From assembly GCA_002104895.1 (NCBI GenBank), contig MCFG01000266.1, forward strand, positions 32,501 to 45,000: a stretch of 12,500 bases of DNA. Direction: 5' to 3'. Position numbers and translations under genes: made by a program. Below are positions 1-10,900 of this stretch, piece after piece. How positions within the stretch are numbered: the first letter of the stretch is position 1; each line of letters begins with the position of its first letter. This DNA comes from Anaeromyces robustus. Its lineage: Eukaryota; Neocallimastigomycota; Neocallimastigomycetes; Neocallimastigales; Neocallimastigaceae. The notes below the pieces were generated by a model, which was not told where the DNA came from, did no database searches, and saw only the letters and a list, made by a program, of their open reading frames with translations.

Positions 1-127
1 TAATATTAATAATATTATTTATTATATTAGCAATAATATATTAATATATCTATATATATTAATATATTAATTTAAATTACTATTAATATTTCTCAATAAT
101 TATTATTATTATTAATACTATTTATTA
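1..127. other. AT-rich 3' flank of the Asn-rich gene
   Basis: This stretch is almost pure A/T and lies downstream of the minus-strand stop at 128-130. It has short AT-alternating and TTA runs. A minus-strand AATAAA occurs at 23-18, but such a match is expected by chance at this composition. No exon or RNA gene is visible. Confidence 0.6.
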
Positions 128-1357
128 TTAAATTTTAATTTTACCTTCAAAAATATTTTTATATTCTTCATTAATTTTATTATTTGAAGAGTTATTTAAA
201 TGTTGAATTTTATTATCAATAAAAGAAGATTTATTAATTTTATTTATTAGATGATAAGTATCATTAATAATATCATTAGTTGTTTTCAATTTTTTATGAA
301 TATTTATTATATTTTTATTATTTAGAATCAGTTCATTAGATATAGGTAAAGCTTCATTTTCATCAGATTCATTGACATTTCTATAATTTATCATTTCAAT
401 TTTTCGTTTACGATTTTCAGTTAGAGTATTTTCCATATTCTTAATAGGAGGATTAACATTATTAATATTTGAAATTATCATATTATTATTATTAGCATAA
501 GAAATATTTAAATTATTTTGATTTTGATAATTCGAAAATAAAGAAGATAAAGTTTTAGTATCATATTGAGAATTTAATAAATTATTATTCAAATCAAAAT
601 CATTTATATTTTTTTCAAATTCCAATAATTTATTATTAGCTTCTACATTAAATATTTTACTGTCTTTAGTATTATCAAGATAACTATTATTTTCATTTTC
701 AATTTGACAGATATTCATTATATTATTAGAAACTAAATTATAATTATAAAATGGATTTGATAATTCATCTAATTCTTTTTTATTACTAAGTGTATTAAAT
801 AAATTACTTGTTTGAGAAATTATATTATTATTATTATTATTATTTACCATATTATTTATAATATTAGCTTTATTTTTTTTATTATTGTTGTTAAATAAAT
901 GGCAATTTGTTATGTCATTATTTTCTAATGATATTTCATTACAGTTTTTTGGTAGGTCATTTGAAGAAAAGTCAATAGAATAGGATTTATTATCAAAATT
1001 GGTATTTGAATTATTATCATTAAGAAGAATTGAAGCTGTACTGCTGAAATTAGTGGTATCGATATCAGAAGAAGAAGTTGTTGTTGTAAACGAAGGTTTT
1101 ATAATTTCATTTAGATTATTAGTTATTGATAAATTGGAATGGCATATATCTGCAGGAGTGAATAACAAAAAATTTGAGGTATCATTGTTTTGGATATTAG
1201 TAGAATGTAAATATTTTTTAACTGTTTTATTTTTTGTATTTAAAAACTCTGGACTAATATCATTACAATATTCATTATGAATAATTTTGGAATCCACTTT
1301 TTTTTGATTTTTTGGTGATAATGGAGTTATGATAGTTGAATTTAAATTATTAAGCAT
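128..1357 (-). CDS. Asn-rich low-complexity protein, unrecognised, 409 aa
   Basis: This is an uninterrupted single-exon frame from ATG at 1357-1355 to TAA at 130-128. I do not recognise it. By count, 102 of 409 residues are Asn (25%), with poly-N runs near residues 156-159, 172-178 and 287-290. Ser, Ile, Lys and Leu make up much of the rest. There is no signal peptide, membrane segment or known domain. Basic clusters RKRK (about 316-319) and HKKLK (about 354-358) could be nuclear localisation signals, which is a weak inference. A 409-codon open frame is unlikely by chance where TAA and TTA are so abundant, and it uses scattered G/C-containing codons unlike its flanks, so I take it as a real gene. 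The ATG is preceded by 16 A residues on the coding strand, an A-rich leader. An unseen upstream exon cannot be excluded. Asn-rich proteins of this kind evolve fast and are often lineage-specific. Confidence 0.62.
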   Translation of the reverse strand: MLNNLNSTIITPLSPKNQKKVDSKIIHNEYCNDISPEFLNTKNKTVKKYLHSTNIQNNDTSNFLLFTPADICHSNLSITNNLNEIIKPSFTTTTSSSDIDTTNFSSTASILLNDNNSNTNFDNKSYSIDFSSNDLPKNCNEISLENNDITNCHLFNNNNKKNKANIINNMVNNNNNNNIISQTSNLFNTLSNKKELDELSNPFYNYNLVSNNIMNICQIENENNSYLDNTKDSKIFNVEANNKLLEFEKNINDFDLNNNLLNSQYDTKTLSSLFSNYQNQNNLNISYANNNNMIISNINNVNPPIKNMENTLTENRKRKIEMINYRNVNESDENEALPISNELILNNKNIINIHKKLKTTNDIINDTYHLINKINKSSFIDNKIQHLNNSSNNKINEEYKNIFEGKIKI

Positions 1358-1643
1358 TTTTTTTTTTTTTTTTCTAAATTTTTAATAATATATTATACTT
1401 TTTTTTAAAAAAAAATTGTAAGATAGAATTTTTGTTTACTTAATATTATGTAATATCTTTTAAATTTGTATCTTTCTAATTATTAAAAATTAATAATTAA
1501 AAATCAAAGATAAATTGTTTCAAATTGAATGAATATATAATTTATTATAATTAAAACAAATTTATGGTATATATACATATAATATTTTATTGATATATTA
1601 TATTATTATAATTTATTAATTTCAAAAAAAAAAAAAGGGTATT

Positions 1644-1677
1644 ATTTTGTTTTATATTCTTTTTTATAAAACAAAAT
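1644..1677. repeat. 13-bp perfect inverted repeat, 8-nt loop
   Basis: The arm ATTTTGTTTTATA (1644-1656) is exactly complementary to TATAAAACAAAAT (1665-1677), with an 8-nt T-rich loop. It sits about 290 bp upstream of the Asn-rich ORF start. The right arm with flanks (1662-1678) recurs as an exact 17-mer at 4260-4276. Its role is unknown, and chance is possible in such AT-rich DNA. Confidence 0.5.
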
Positions 1678-3221
1678 TTAAATAATTTAATTTACTATTA
1701 AATGTATATAATAATTTTAATTTCTTTTTTAACAGTTTCTATATACTTATTTTTATTTTTTTATTGCTTTATTTTATACTATTATTTTCAATTATGTTTA
1801 TTAAATATATCTTTATTAAAATGTATGAAACATAAATAATAATTTCTACAATTGATATATTTTATGGTACTATATAAACTAAATGTAAATTATAGTATAA
1901 TACTTATTTGAAATAGATAATTTCAAAAATAATTAGATATTATATTTTTATGAATGAAGTTGAAAATTTACTATTTTTTTTTTTTATTTTTTTTATTTTT
2001 TGAATATAATGTTAAGTTCAAAATTGCATAATGTTTTATATATATATATATATTATAATATAATTTACGCTTTTTTTATATGTTAAAAGAAAAAATTATG
2101 TATTTATGTAAATTGTATGAAAAATGTTTTTGATATTTGTTATTTTTTTAATGAAAAAAACGATATTTATTGAAAAATAATTTAAATGTTTATTTAAATA
2201 AATGTAAATTAAGTTAATTGCTTCTAAATACTTTTTTTTTATTATTTAACTGAATTTTTTTTATTTTTTAAAAATTAATTGAATAAAAAAATTAAAATAG
2301 ATAATTACAAAAAAAAAAAAAAAAAAAAAAAATCAAAAATATGTTAATAAAAAAACAGAGAATAAAACTGATAAAACGAAAAAAAAAAGAATATTGATAA
2401 TAATAATTATAAAAAAAAAAAAACCCAATATAAAAAGAAGATATTTATTATTTCATTTTTATTTTAAAATATAATATATAAAAATTGTTTTTTAATTTTA
2501 TTTTCAAATTTAATAATTAATTTTAATTATTATATTAAATATGTGATTTATATTTTAATATATAAAAAAATTTTATTTTAATTAATAAATTATAAATATC
2601 GTTTTTAATATCTTTAAAAAAACAAAATGTTAAAATGTATATACTATATATATAACATGAATAACATTTATAACATATGATATTTTAATAGGTTTTTAAG
2701 TATAAATATTATAGTATAAATATAATAAATATATTATTAAGTATAAACATTAAAATTAAATATTAAAGATTTTATATTAAAAAAAAAAAAAAAAAGAGAG
2801 AGATAATATAATAATATAATATATATTTTTAATATTTTAATATTATTTTATTATTATTAATAAATACCTTTTTTGTTTTATGTTTTAATAGATGATAGTT
2901 TTAATTAAAATTTTTATTTTAATTTTTTTGAATAATATAAATGTAATAAAAAATATAAATAATAAATAGTATACATAAAATATAATCAATTAGATAATAT
3001 AATTACTTTTTATTTATATATATATATATATTTGTTAATAAGTATCATAAAGATATATAATTATTAATTATTTATAAAGAAATATTTAATATTTACTATT
3101 TAAATATTCATTACTTATTTATTTATTTATTTATTTATTAAAATTACCAAAAAATTAAAAAAAAGATTAAATTGAATATTAATAAAGTGTAATTTTAAAT
3201 TAATATTACTAATATATTTGG

Positions 3222-3234
3222 AATGTACTACATT
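3222..3234. repeat. Palindrome AATGTA-C-TACATT, copy 1
   Basis: This 13-nt near-palindrome has 6-bp arms around a central C. An identical copy lies 230 bp away. Both copies are followed within about 6-10 nt by AGATG, so the shared unit may be a little longer than the palindrome. It could be a protein-binding site or a remnant of a short duplication. Confidence 0.5.
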
Positions 3235-3451
3235 TTATTTAGATGTTAAAAATATTTCAATTACTTAATATATTAACAATTAATTATATTATATATTAAT
3301 AATAAATTATATTTAAATATATAAATAAATAAATAAATTAAAAAAAAATTAAAGTTTTCAATATTTTAAAACATTTAAAAATAAAAAAAAAAATTTTTTT
3401 AATATTAAAATAAAATAATAAAATATAATAAATAATTATTCCATATATTAC

Positions 3452-3464
3452 AATGTACTACATT
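3452..3464. repeat. Palindrome AATGTA-C-TACATT, copy 2
   Basis: This is identical to the copy at 3222-3234 and in the same orientation, again followed by AGATG (3469-3473). The G/C-containing core stands out from the surrounding A/T-only DNA. Confidence 0.5.
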
Positions 3465-3911
3465 ATAAAGATGCAGATAGAAAATATAAAATTTGTTATT
3501 TTTTTTTTAATTTTTTAATTTTATTTATATTTCAATTATTATTTTATTATAATTTTTAATTTATAAAATTTTAATAATTAAAAAAAAAAATCTATTATAA
3601 AATAAATATAAAGTAAAAAAAAAATACTTTAAAATGCAATATATTGGAATAATAATCTAATATTATAAATTATTAATTTGTAAATACTTAGCAGTAAAAT
3701 CATTATATATTTTATTTATAAATAAATATATAAAATAAAATGTAATAAAAATAAATAAATGAATAATATGTAAAAATTGATAACAGTTGATAAATATATA
3801 TATTTAAAAAGGTAATAAAAACTTTATAAAATAAAAATATATTATATCTCTTAAATGTATAATAATCAAAGTTCTTGAAAGGCTTTTTTTTTATAATAAA
3901 ATATACATATG

Positions 3912-3930
3912 TTAGAAAGTTAATAAGATT
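3912..3930. repeat. 19-bp direct repeat, copy 1
   Basis: TTAGAAAGTTAATAAGATT is repeated exactly at 4005-4023, with starts 93 bp apart. No terminal inverted repeats, coding content or other sign of a mobile element lies between the copies. The simplest reading is a local duplication. Confidence 0.6.
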
Positions 3931-4004
3931 ATTAAATTAATAACCTTAATGAAATTTTTTTAGGTCTAATATATTTTTCTCCAGAACAAAAAAATATAAA
4001 TATA

Positions 4005-4023
4005 TTAGAAAGTTAATAAGATT
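4005..4023. repeat. 19-bp direct repeat, copy 2
   Basis: This is an exact match to 3912-3930. The 74 bp between the copies contains one of the few G/C-bearing stretches of the desert (around 3960-3985) but no frame that I can support. Confidence 0.6.
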
Positions 4024-4191
4024 TTTTTTTATTTATCCTTTTTTTCTTTAAAAAGTTTTATTATACTTTTACTAAATTTAAATAGTTATATCATTTTAAT
4101 AATATATAATATTTATAATATAATATTATAGTTTTAGTATTTTCCTTATATAAATAAAGATTTATTAATCTTCTTTTTCTTTTAAATTTTT

Positions 4192-4247
4192 TGTATTATT
4201 ATTCATATATATATATTACTATATATAAGTATATGAATAATAATACA
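4192..4247. repeat. 17-bp perfect inverted repeat with AT loop
   Basis: The left arm TGTATTATTATTCATAT (4192-4208) is exactly complementary to ATATGAATAATAATACA (4231-4247). The 22-nt loop is AT-alternating and can extend the pairing. Transcribed on either strand it would form a long hairpin; as DNA it could extrude a cruciform. It is longer than the other inverted repeats I found in the spacer. It could also be a MITE remnant, but I see no target-site duplication. Confidence 0.6.
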
Positions 4248-5188
4248 TTAAATTTTTTCTTTTATAAAACAAAATTAAAAAAAGTATATTCAGTAGTAAT
4301 TATAATTATATTATAATATAATTTATGATTTATAATTTATAGAAAAAAATTTAATGTAAATAAATATATATAAAACTAAAGGTCATACTTTTAATTAAGA
4401 TTATAAAATATTAAAGCACTTTATTTAATTAAACTTTAAAGATTGTTTTAATTATATATAGTTATTATTTTTTTTTTAAAGTAAAAATATTTAAATATAT
4501 TTATCTTTTCTATCCTTCTTGTAAATAAATTAAAAAATAATTATTATCTATTGTTAATAAAGATATTAATTCAAAATTATTTATATGCGAAAATATAAAT
4601 ATTCATTTTGCATTTTTTATATGTTATTGCTGTATAATCATTAAAAAATAATAACTAAAATATATTGATTATTTAAATCATATATATATTCATATGGTAT
4701 ATATGGTAGATTAAATACTTATTTTTTTATTGTTAAAAAAAATAAGGAAAAATAATAAAAATAGATATTTATGTAAATAATGAAAAGAATATTGAATTTT
4801 TATAATTTTAATTATTTTATTATTTAATTATTTTATTATATACAGTTTTTTTTTTTATATATTAATAACTATTAATAATAATAATAGATTTATTTTATTA
4901 ACGTTGTAAAAAAAAATTCATACTTTTTTTTCTAAATAAATTAATTTATAAATGTATTATTTAAATATATACTATATATATAATTATTATGTTATAAATA
5001 TAAGATAAATATAAATTTTTTTAAATATATATATAGTAATAATATCTATAAAAATTAATAAATAATTATATAATTCTATTCTATATTTTTTTTTTTTAAA
5101 AAAATTATTCAAAATTAAGAATTTAATAAATTATTTTATATAATAAATAATATATAGAAAGGGTAAATTTTTATTTAATAATCTAATT

Positions 5189-5303
5189 TTAATCGTCATC
5201 ACCAGCTTCTCCATCAATATCATCTTCTGCATCTTTTTTATAGGAACTTTCATCAACTAACATATCCATTTCATCATATTCTTGTTCTTCATTATTTTCT
5301 TCC

Positions 5304-5335
<32 letters not shown>

Positions 5336-5485
5336 TTCTTCTTCACCATCTTCACCATCTTCACCATCTTCTTCCTCATCTTCCTCATCATCATCATCTC
5401 TTGGCAATTGTTCCTTAATAATTGTTAAGAGATCTTCCAAATTTTCTTCTGTGAATCTTGATTCACATTCTTCAATAATCTTTTA

Positions 5486-5535
<50 letters not shown>

Positions 5536-6510
5536 ATTAAATAATTTAATAATGATTATTTAATTAATTATTATATATTAAAAAAATGGTATATAAAATT
5601 ATTATAAAAGTATTAATTATGAATATTATATATTTATTATTATTATTATTATTTATAATAAAAAAAAGGAAAAAAAAAATAAATACAAGAGTTAAATCAA
5701 TTAAAGCTTTTGGTCTTAAATTAATTAATTGGAAAACTTCAGTCATTGTTAGAGCATATGGTTTTAATGCATTTATGACATTATCAATTTGTTCTGGTGT
5801 TTGAGTTGAACTAGGCATATTTGATAAATACTTATTGACCTAAATTATTTATATATTTTTAATTAAAATTATTATTATTATTATTATTATTATTACGATG
5901 ATTAATTATTATTAAAAAAAAAAAAAAAAAAATAAATTTCAAATTTCTAATTGATTTCTATTTAAAATTATTGAATCATAATAATGATTATATATTTTAT
6001 AATATTTTACTTATTAAATTACATTTCATGAATTTATAAAATACATATCAAAAAAAAAATATATATATATGTAAATATAATATAAAAATAAAAATAATGT
6101 AATATATTATAAAACAAAATAAATAAATATATATATATATATATACTTCATATTCAATTGTTGATAATCCTTGTTGAAATTTATTAAATTTTCCTTTCTT
6201 CTTTATATCTTTTGATTGAAGAAACGAATATAATTCATAATCTAAAACTATAATATTATTATATTATAAAAATGTAAATAGTATTAAATAAAGATTAATA
6301 ATAATAAATATAATAAATATAATAAATATAATAAATTATAAAATTAATTTCATTAATAATTTTTGAATTTGAAATCATTGGAATTTCATTATAATTCGGA
6401 AAAATAAATATTATGAATAAAATAGATTATAATAAAATATATTGAATATTTTATTGATTATTATATGGAAAATAATTACATAAAGCAGAAGATCCTTTTA
6501 CTACTTCCAT
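5189..6510 (-). CDS. RPC9: RNA polymerase III stalk subunit RPC9 (Rpc17/CRCP)
   Basis: This is the predicted small stalk subunit of nuclear RNA polymerase III. In the family it pairs with the RPC8/Rpc25 subunit and contacts initiation factors. I rebuilt four coding exons on the minus strand: 6510-6480, 6247-6147, 5839-5687 and 5479-5189. The GT-AG introns are 232, 307 and 207 bp, and the protein is 191 aa. The start MEVVKGSSAL aligns with the CRCP N-terminus, and joining exons 1 and 2 gives SALFLDYELYSFL against family SALLSNYEVFQLL without a gap. Exon 3 carries the HRDC-like core LTMTEVFQLINLRP (about residues 73-86). Exon 4 continues with IIEECESRFTEENLEDLL (96-113). Residues 123-191 form a highly acidic Asp/Glu tail with a long Glu run, making the protein longer than human CRCP (148 aa) and yeast Rpc17 (161 aa). 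BUD32 starts divergently 251 bp away. The 31-nt first coding exon is the least certain part. Confidence 0.9.
5295..5344. repeat. 50-nt polypyrimidine/polypurine coding tract
   Basis: The plus strand is pure C/T for 50 nt (GAA/GAG codons on the minus strand), encoding the poly-Glu part of the RPC9 tail. Three exact copies of the 9-mer TTCACCATC follow at 5342-5368, giving repeated GED units. This is the clearest simple-sequence expansion inside a conserved coding exon here. Confidence 0.85.
5486..5534. repeat. (ATT)n microsatellite in RPC9 intron 3
   Basis: About 16 ATT units lie inside the 207-bp intron, ending 6 nt from the acceptor AG at 5481-5480 on the minus strand. A shorter (ATT)n run of 28 nt at 5868-5895 occupies the equivalent acceptor-side position in intron 2. 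Confidence 0.9.
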
Positions 6511-6761
6511 TGTATTAATTTAAATATATTATATATTAAGATAATTAGGTTATTGTTCAATATAAATATGAATAAAACTGACTTTTTTTTTTTTATTTTA
6601 TAAAAAAGTATAAATAAGCTTTTACAGAAATTGATAAATTTTATCCAATCATTTTATGGTATTTGATTAATAAAAATTTTAATATATAAAACTAATTTAA
6701 TTATTAATCTTATTATTGATAAAATTTTTTCAGTATTTTTAAAATTAGAAATTGAAAAGGA
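6511..6761. promoter_or_regulatory. Divergent RPC9/BUD32 promoter region
   Basis: These 251 bp separate the two ATG codons and must hold both 5' UTRs and core promoters. A CCAAT element in the context ATCCAATCA lies at 6645-6649, and a TATA-like TATAAATA at 6609-6616. CCAAT is rarer than any A/T-only motif at this composition, so it deserves more weight than the TATA match. No transcription start can be fixed from sequence. Confidence 0.5.
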
Positions 6762-8250
<1,489 letters not shown>

Positions 8251-8504
8251 ATGCTATCTTGTTTTTTATTTTTTTTTATATTTCAGTTAAATATTATCGT
8301 TGATACCCATATGAAATAGTTATAACATTAAAAAAATAATACATGTATTACATAATAAAAATAAATAAATAAATAAATAAAATTATTATTGTCAATATAT
8401 CTACTTTTATATTATTAAAAACATATTTTCTTTTTTTTTTAAAAAAAAAAGATATAGAGATTTTTTTTTTCAATTTATTAATATTATTTTATTTATTTAT
8501 TTTC

Positions 8505-8505
<1 letters not shown>

Positions 8506-8551
<46 letters not shown>
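8506..8551. repeat. 46-nt uninterrupted poly-T tract
   Basis: This is the longest homopolymer I found in the window, lying about 255 bp past the BUD32 stop. Its exact length may be affected by sequencing or assembly error. Confidence 0.85.
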
Positions 8552-8555
<4 letters not shown>

Positions 8556-8945
8556 ATATTATTTTTTTTAATATATATTTTTTTATTTTTTTTGTTTTTT
8601 TGATATTAATAAAATTGTTATCTGCTAATATATTATAGTTTATTTATTTAATAAAAATATTTATTTGTTTTGTTTTATTATATTAATATTCAAATATTGA
8701 AGAATATATTATTTTTTTCTTTGAATAAAAAAAATAAGTTTAATAATGTGCAAGTTTGAATTCTTTTTTTATAATTGTTTTTTTTTTTTCTTAATTATAT
8801 AATTAAGATTATATATACATTATGCTTTAATAAACTTATTAATATAAAATAACATGTAATAATAATAATTTAAAAATATTCTTTATTAAATAAGAATAAA
8901 TAAATATTATATAAATATATAAACTATTTGAGCTAGTTTTATCAA

Positions 8946-9023
8946 TTGTTATTGTTATTGTTATTATTGTTATTATTTATTGTTATTGTTATTGTTATTA
9001 TTGTTATTGTTATTGTTATTATA

Positions 9024-9059
<36 letters not shown>

Positions 9060-9060
9060 T
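8946..9060. repeat. TTATTG / TTA compound microsatellite
   Basis: Interrupted repeats of TTATTG and TTATTATTG pass into pure TTA units (about 9024-9059). This compound repeat lies just beyond the 3' end of the UBX5 gene, whose stop is at 9119-9117 on the minus strand. Confidence 0.85.
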
Positions 9061-9116
9061 AGTAATAATTTAAGATAAGTAAACGGTAAGAAAGAAATTT
9101 AAAAAAAAAAAATAAT

Positions 9117-9930
9117 CTATATATATGAAACAGATATAGCTGAATCTTCTAAATTAGCTTCATGAAGTGTTTGGCTTAATTTATCAATTAATGATTCTCT
9201 AAAGTTTAATAGCTATAATTTTTTTTTTTTTTAAATGATATACATTATAATATAGAATAGGTTAGATAAATAATAATATATATTAATTTATTATATAATT
9301 TTTTTTTATATAAATTAGTAATTTCTTACATCAAATGGTTGATCTTTAGCTTCAGGTATTGATCCTTTAATATATTCAAATAAAACCAAAACTTTATCAG
9401 TAACAAGAAATGATCTTACCATTCTCTTACCATCTATTTTTATTTATTATATATAAAATACAAATATAAATATAAATATAAATATAAATATAAATATAAA
9501 TATAAATATAAATATAAATATAAATATAAATATAAATAAATAAATAAATAAATAAATAAGTAAAAAATAAATATGTTTTACAAATTATACAATAAATTAT
9601 TAATAAAATAGAATAAATTAAAAATGTAATATTTATTATGTATATATCTATTAATTTTTATAAAATGTATAAATTACTAACCTGGTAATCTAAATTGAAT
9701 ATCAGTTGTATCTCCTGAAGTTGGTTCAGGGTTAACAACAGCTTTAAATTTACTATGGACTATTTAATGTATATATATAATATATTAAGATATTAAAAAA
9801 AAAAGATTAATATGAATAGCAAATTATAATATATTTAAAAATTTAAATATAAGATAATAAAGTAAAAAATGTATTAAACAAATAATTAATTTTTTATAAA
9901 ATATATTAATTATTTTAACTCATTTTAATC

Positions 9931-10014
<84 letters not shown>

Positions 10015-10827
10015 CTTACAATTTTCACATAATTCTTCTTTACTTAACGATGGATCAATTTCAAAGGTTTCTTCCTTTTCTTTTTCTTTTTCTTTCATTT
10101 TATTCTTATTTTCTTGCTTTTGTTCATTATCTGATTCATTAATTGATTCGAAATCTTCAACATCATCTTCATCTATGAAATTGTAATCATCATCATCATC
10201 ATCAATAGTAATTGGTTCATTACTTTTTATATTTTGATCTTTCATTGACATTTCGATAGCTGCTTTTATTTGTTCATCTTCAGTCATAGTATCATAGTTA
10301 TTCTTTATATTATAAAATATATATTGTTAAATAAATTTTTTTTTAATTAAAAATAATGATATTTTATTATTAAAATTATGATATAATTTATAATTTAATA
10401 TAAAAATTTAATAATTACTATATGTATTGAAGCAGAAGCATCATTATTAGCACCTCCTTTTAATGGTTGACTTGAATTTAAGTTATTTGATACTAAGAAC
10501 TGAATCACTAATTATCAAAATAGAAAAAAAAAAAATAATAATAATAATTAATTATTATAATTATTTATTCTTTATTATTTGTTCATAGAAATAAATAAAT
10601 AAAAGTATGAAATAATATATAGATATATTAATTTTATTTTACATTCATCTACAAAATCTTCAGCTTTAACTACTTCATCCCAAACTTTAATTCTTTCACC
10701 AGTTCTTGGATCAACTAAAGATACATGTGGATATTTTTCAAATGGATAAAATTGTTTATATTGTTGACCTTCTCTACTTGTTATTGGATACTATTTATAT
10801 ATTCATACATTTTATTAGTATTATTAC

Positions 10828-10900
<73 letters not shown>

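Larger units (their letters stand above)
1358..5188. other. 3.8-kb gene-free AT desert
   Basis: This spacer lies between the 5' end of the Asn-rich gene and the 3' end of RPC9, both on the minus strand, so it should hold the promoter of the former and the terminator of the latter. I found no exon with coding character on either strand and no tRNA-like or other G/C-dense block. It contains homopolymer A/T tracts (a 24-A run at 2309-2332, for example), TA runs, and AAAT/ATTT runs (3115-3139 and around 3320-3340). A few short inverted and direct repeats are listed separately. It could hide a fast-evolving non-coding RNA, which sequence alone cannot show. Confidence 0.7.
8251..9116. other. Convergent AT-rich spacer between BUD32 and UBX5
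   Basis: Both flanking genes end here, so it should hold both 3' UTRs and polyadenylation sites. AATAAA at 8354-8359 (plus strand, about 100 nt after the BUD32 stop) is followed by an (AAAT)n run; either is compatible with a poly(A) signal but expected by chance. No exon or RNA gene is seen. Confidence 0.6.

Noticed and set aside
999-1280. 93-aa plus-strand open frame
   Set aside because: It is antisense to the longer Asn-rich frame and its hydrophobic residues are a by-product of complementing AAT/GAA codons; no domain is visible.
3940-4020. Short G/C-bearing stretch with brief open frames on both strands
   Set aside because: The frames are under 20 codons, match nothing I recognise, and lack convincing splice sites.
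5170-5175. Minus-strand AATAAA 14 nt after the RPC9 stop as a polyadenylation signal
   Set aside because: Plausible, but the hexamer is so common at this composition that it cannot be called without transcript ends.
1358-5188. CRISPR array, tRNA, IS element or replication origin in the long spacer
   Set aside because: There is no regular spaced repeat, no cloverleaf-like G/C block, no transposase frame and no terminal inverted repeats with target duplication; AT-richness alone does not define an origin.
5586-5804. 72-aa plus-strand open frame
   Set aside because: It is antisense to RPC9 exon 3 and intron 3; the conserved protein is on the minus strand.
5564-5818. 84-aa minus-strand frame ending in a hydrophobic Phe/Ile/Asn tail, which could pass for a membrane protein
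   Set aside because: The first half is RPC9 exon 3; the tail is read-through into intron 3 past the GT donor at 5686-5685.
6340-6397. Possible extra RPC9 exon reading NYNEIPMISNSKIINEI (minus strand)
   Set aside because: No AG acceptor directly precedes it and no GT donor lies downstream before the next exon; skipping it gives a gap-free alignment with CRCP.
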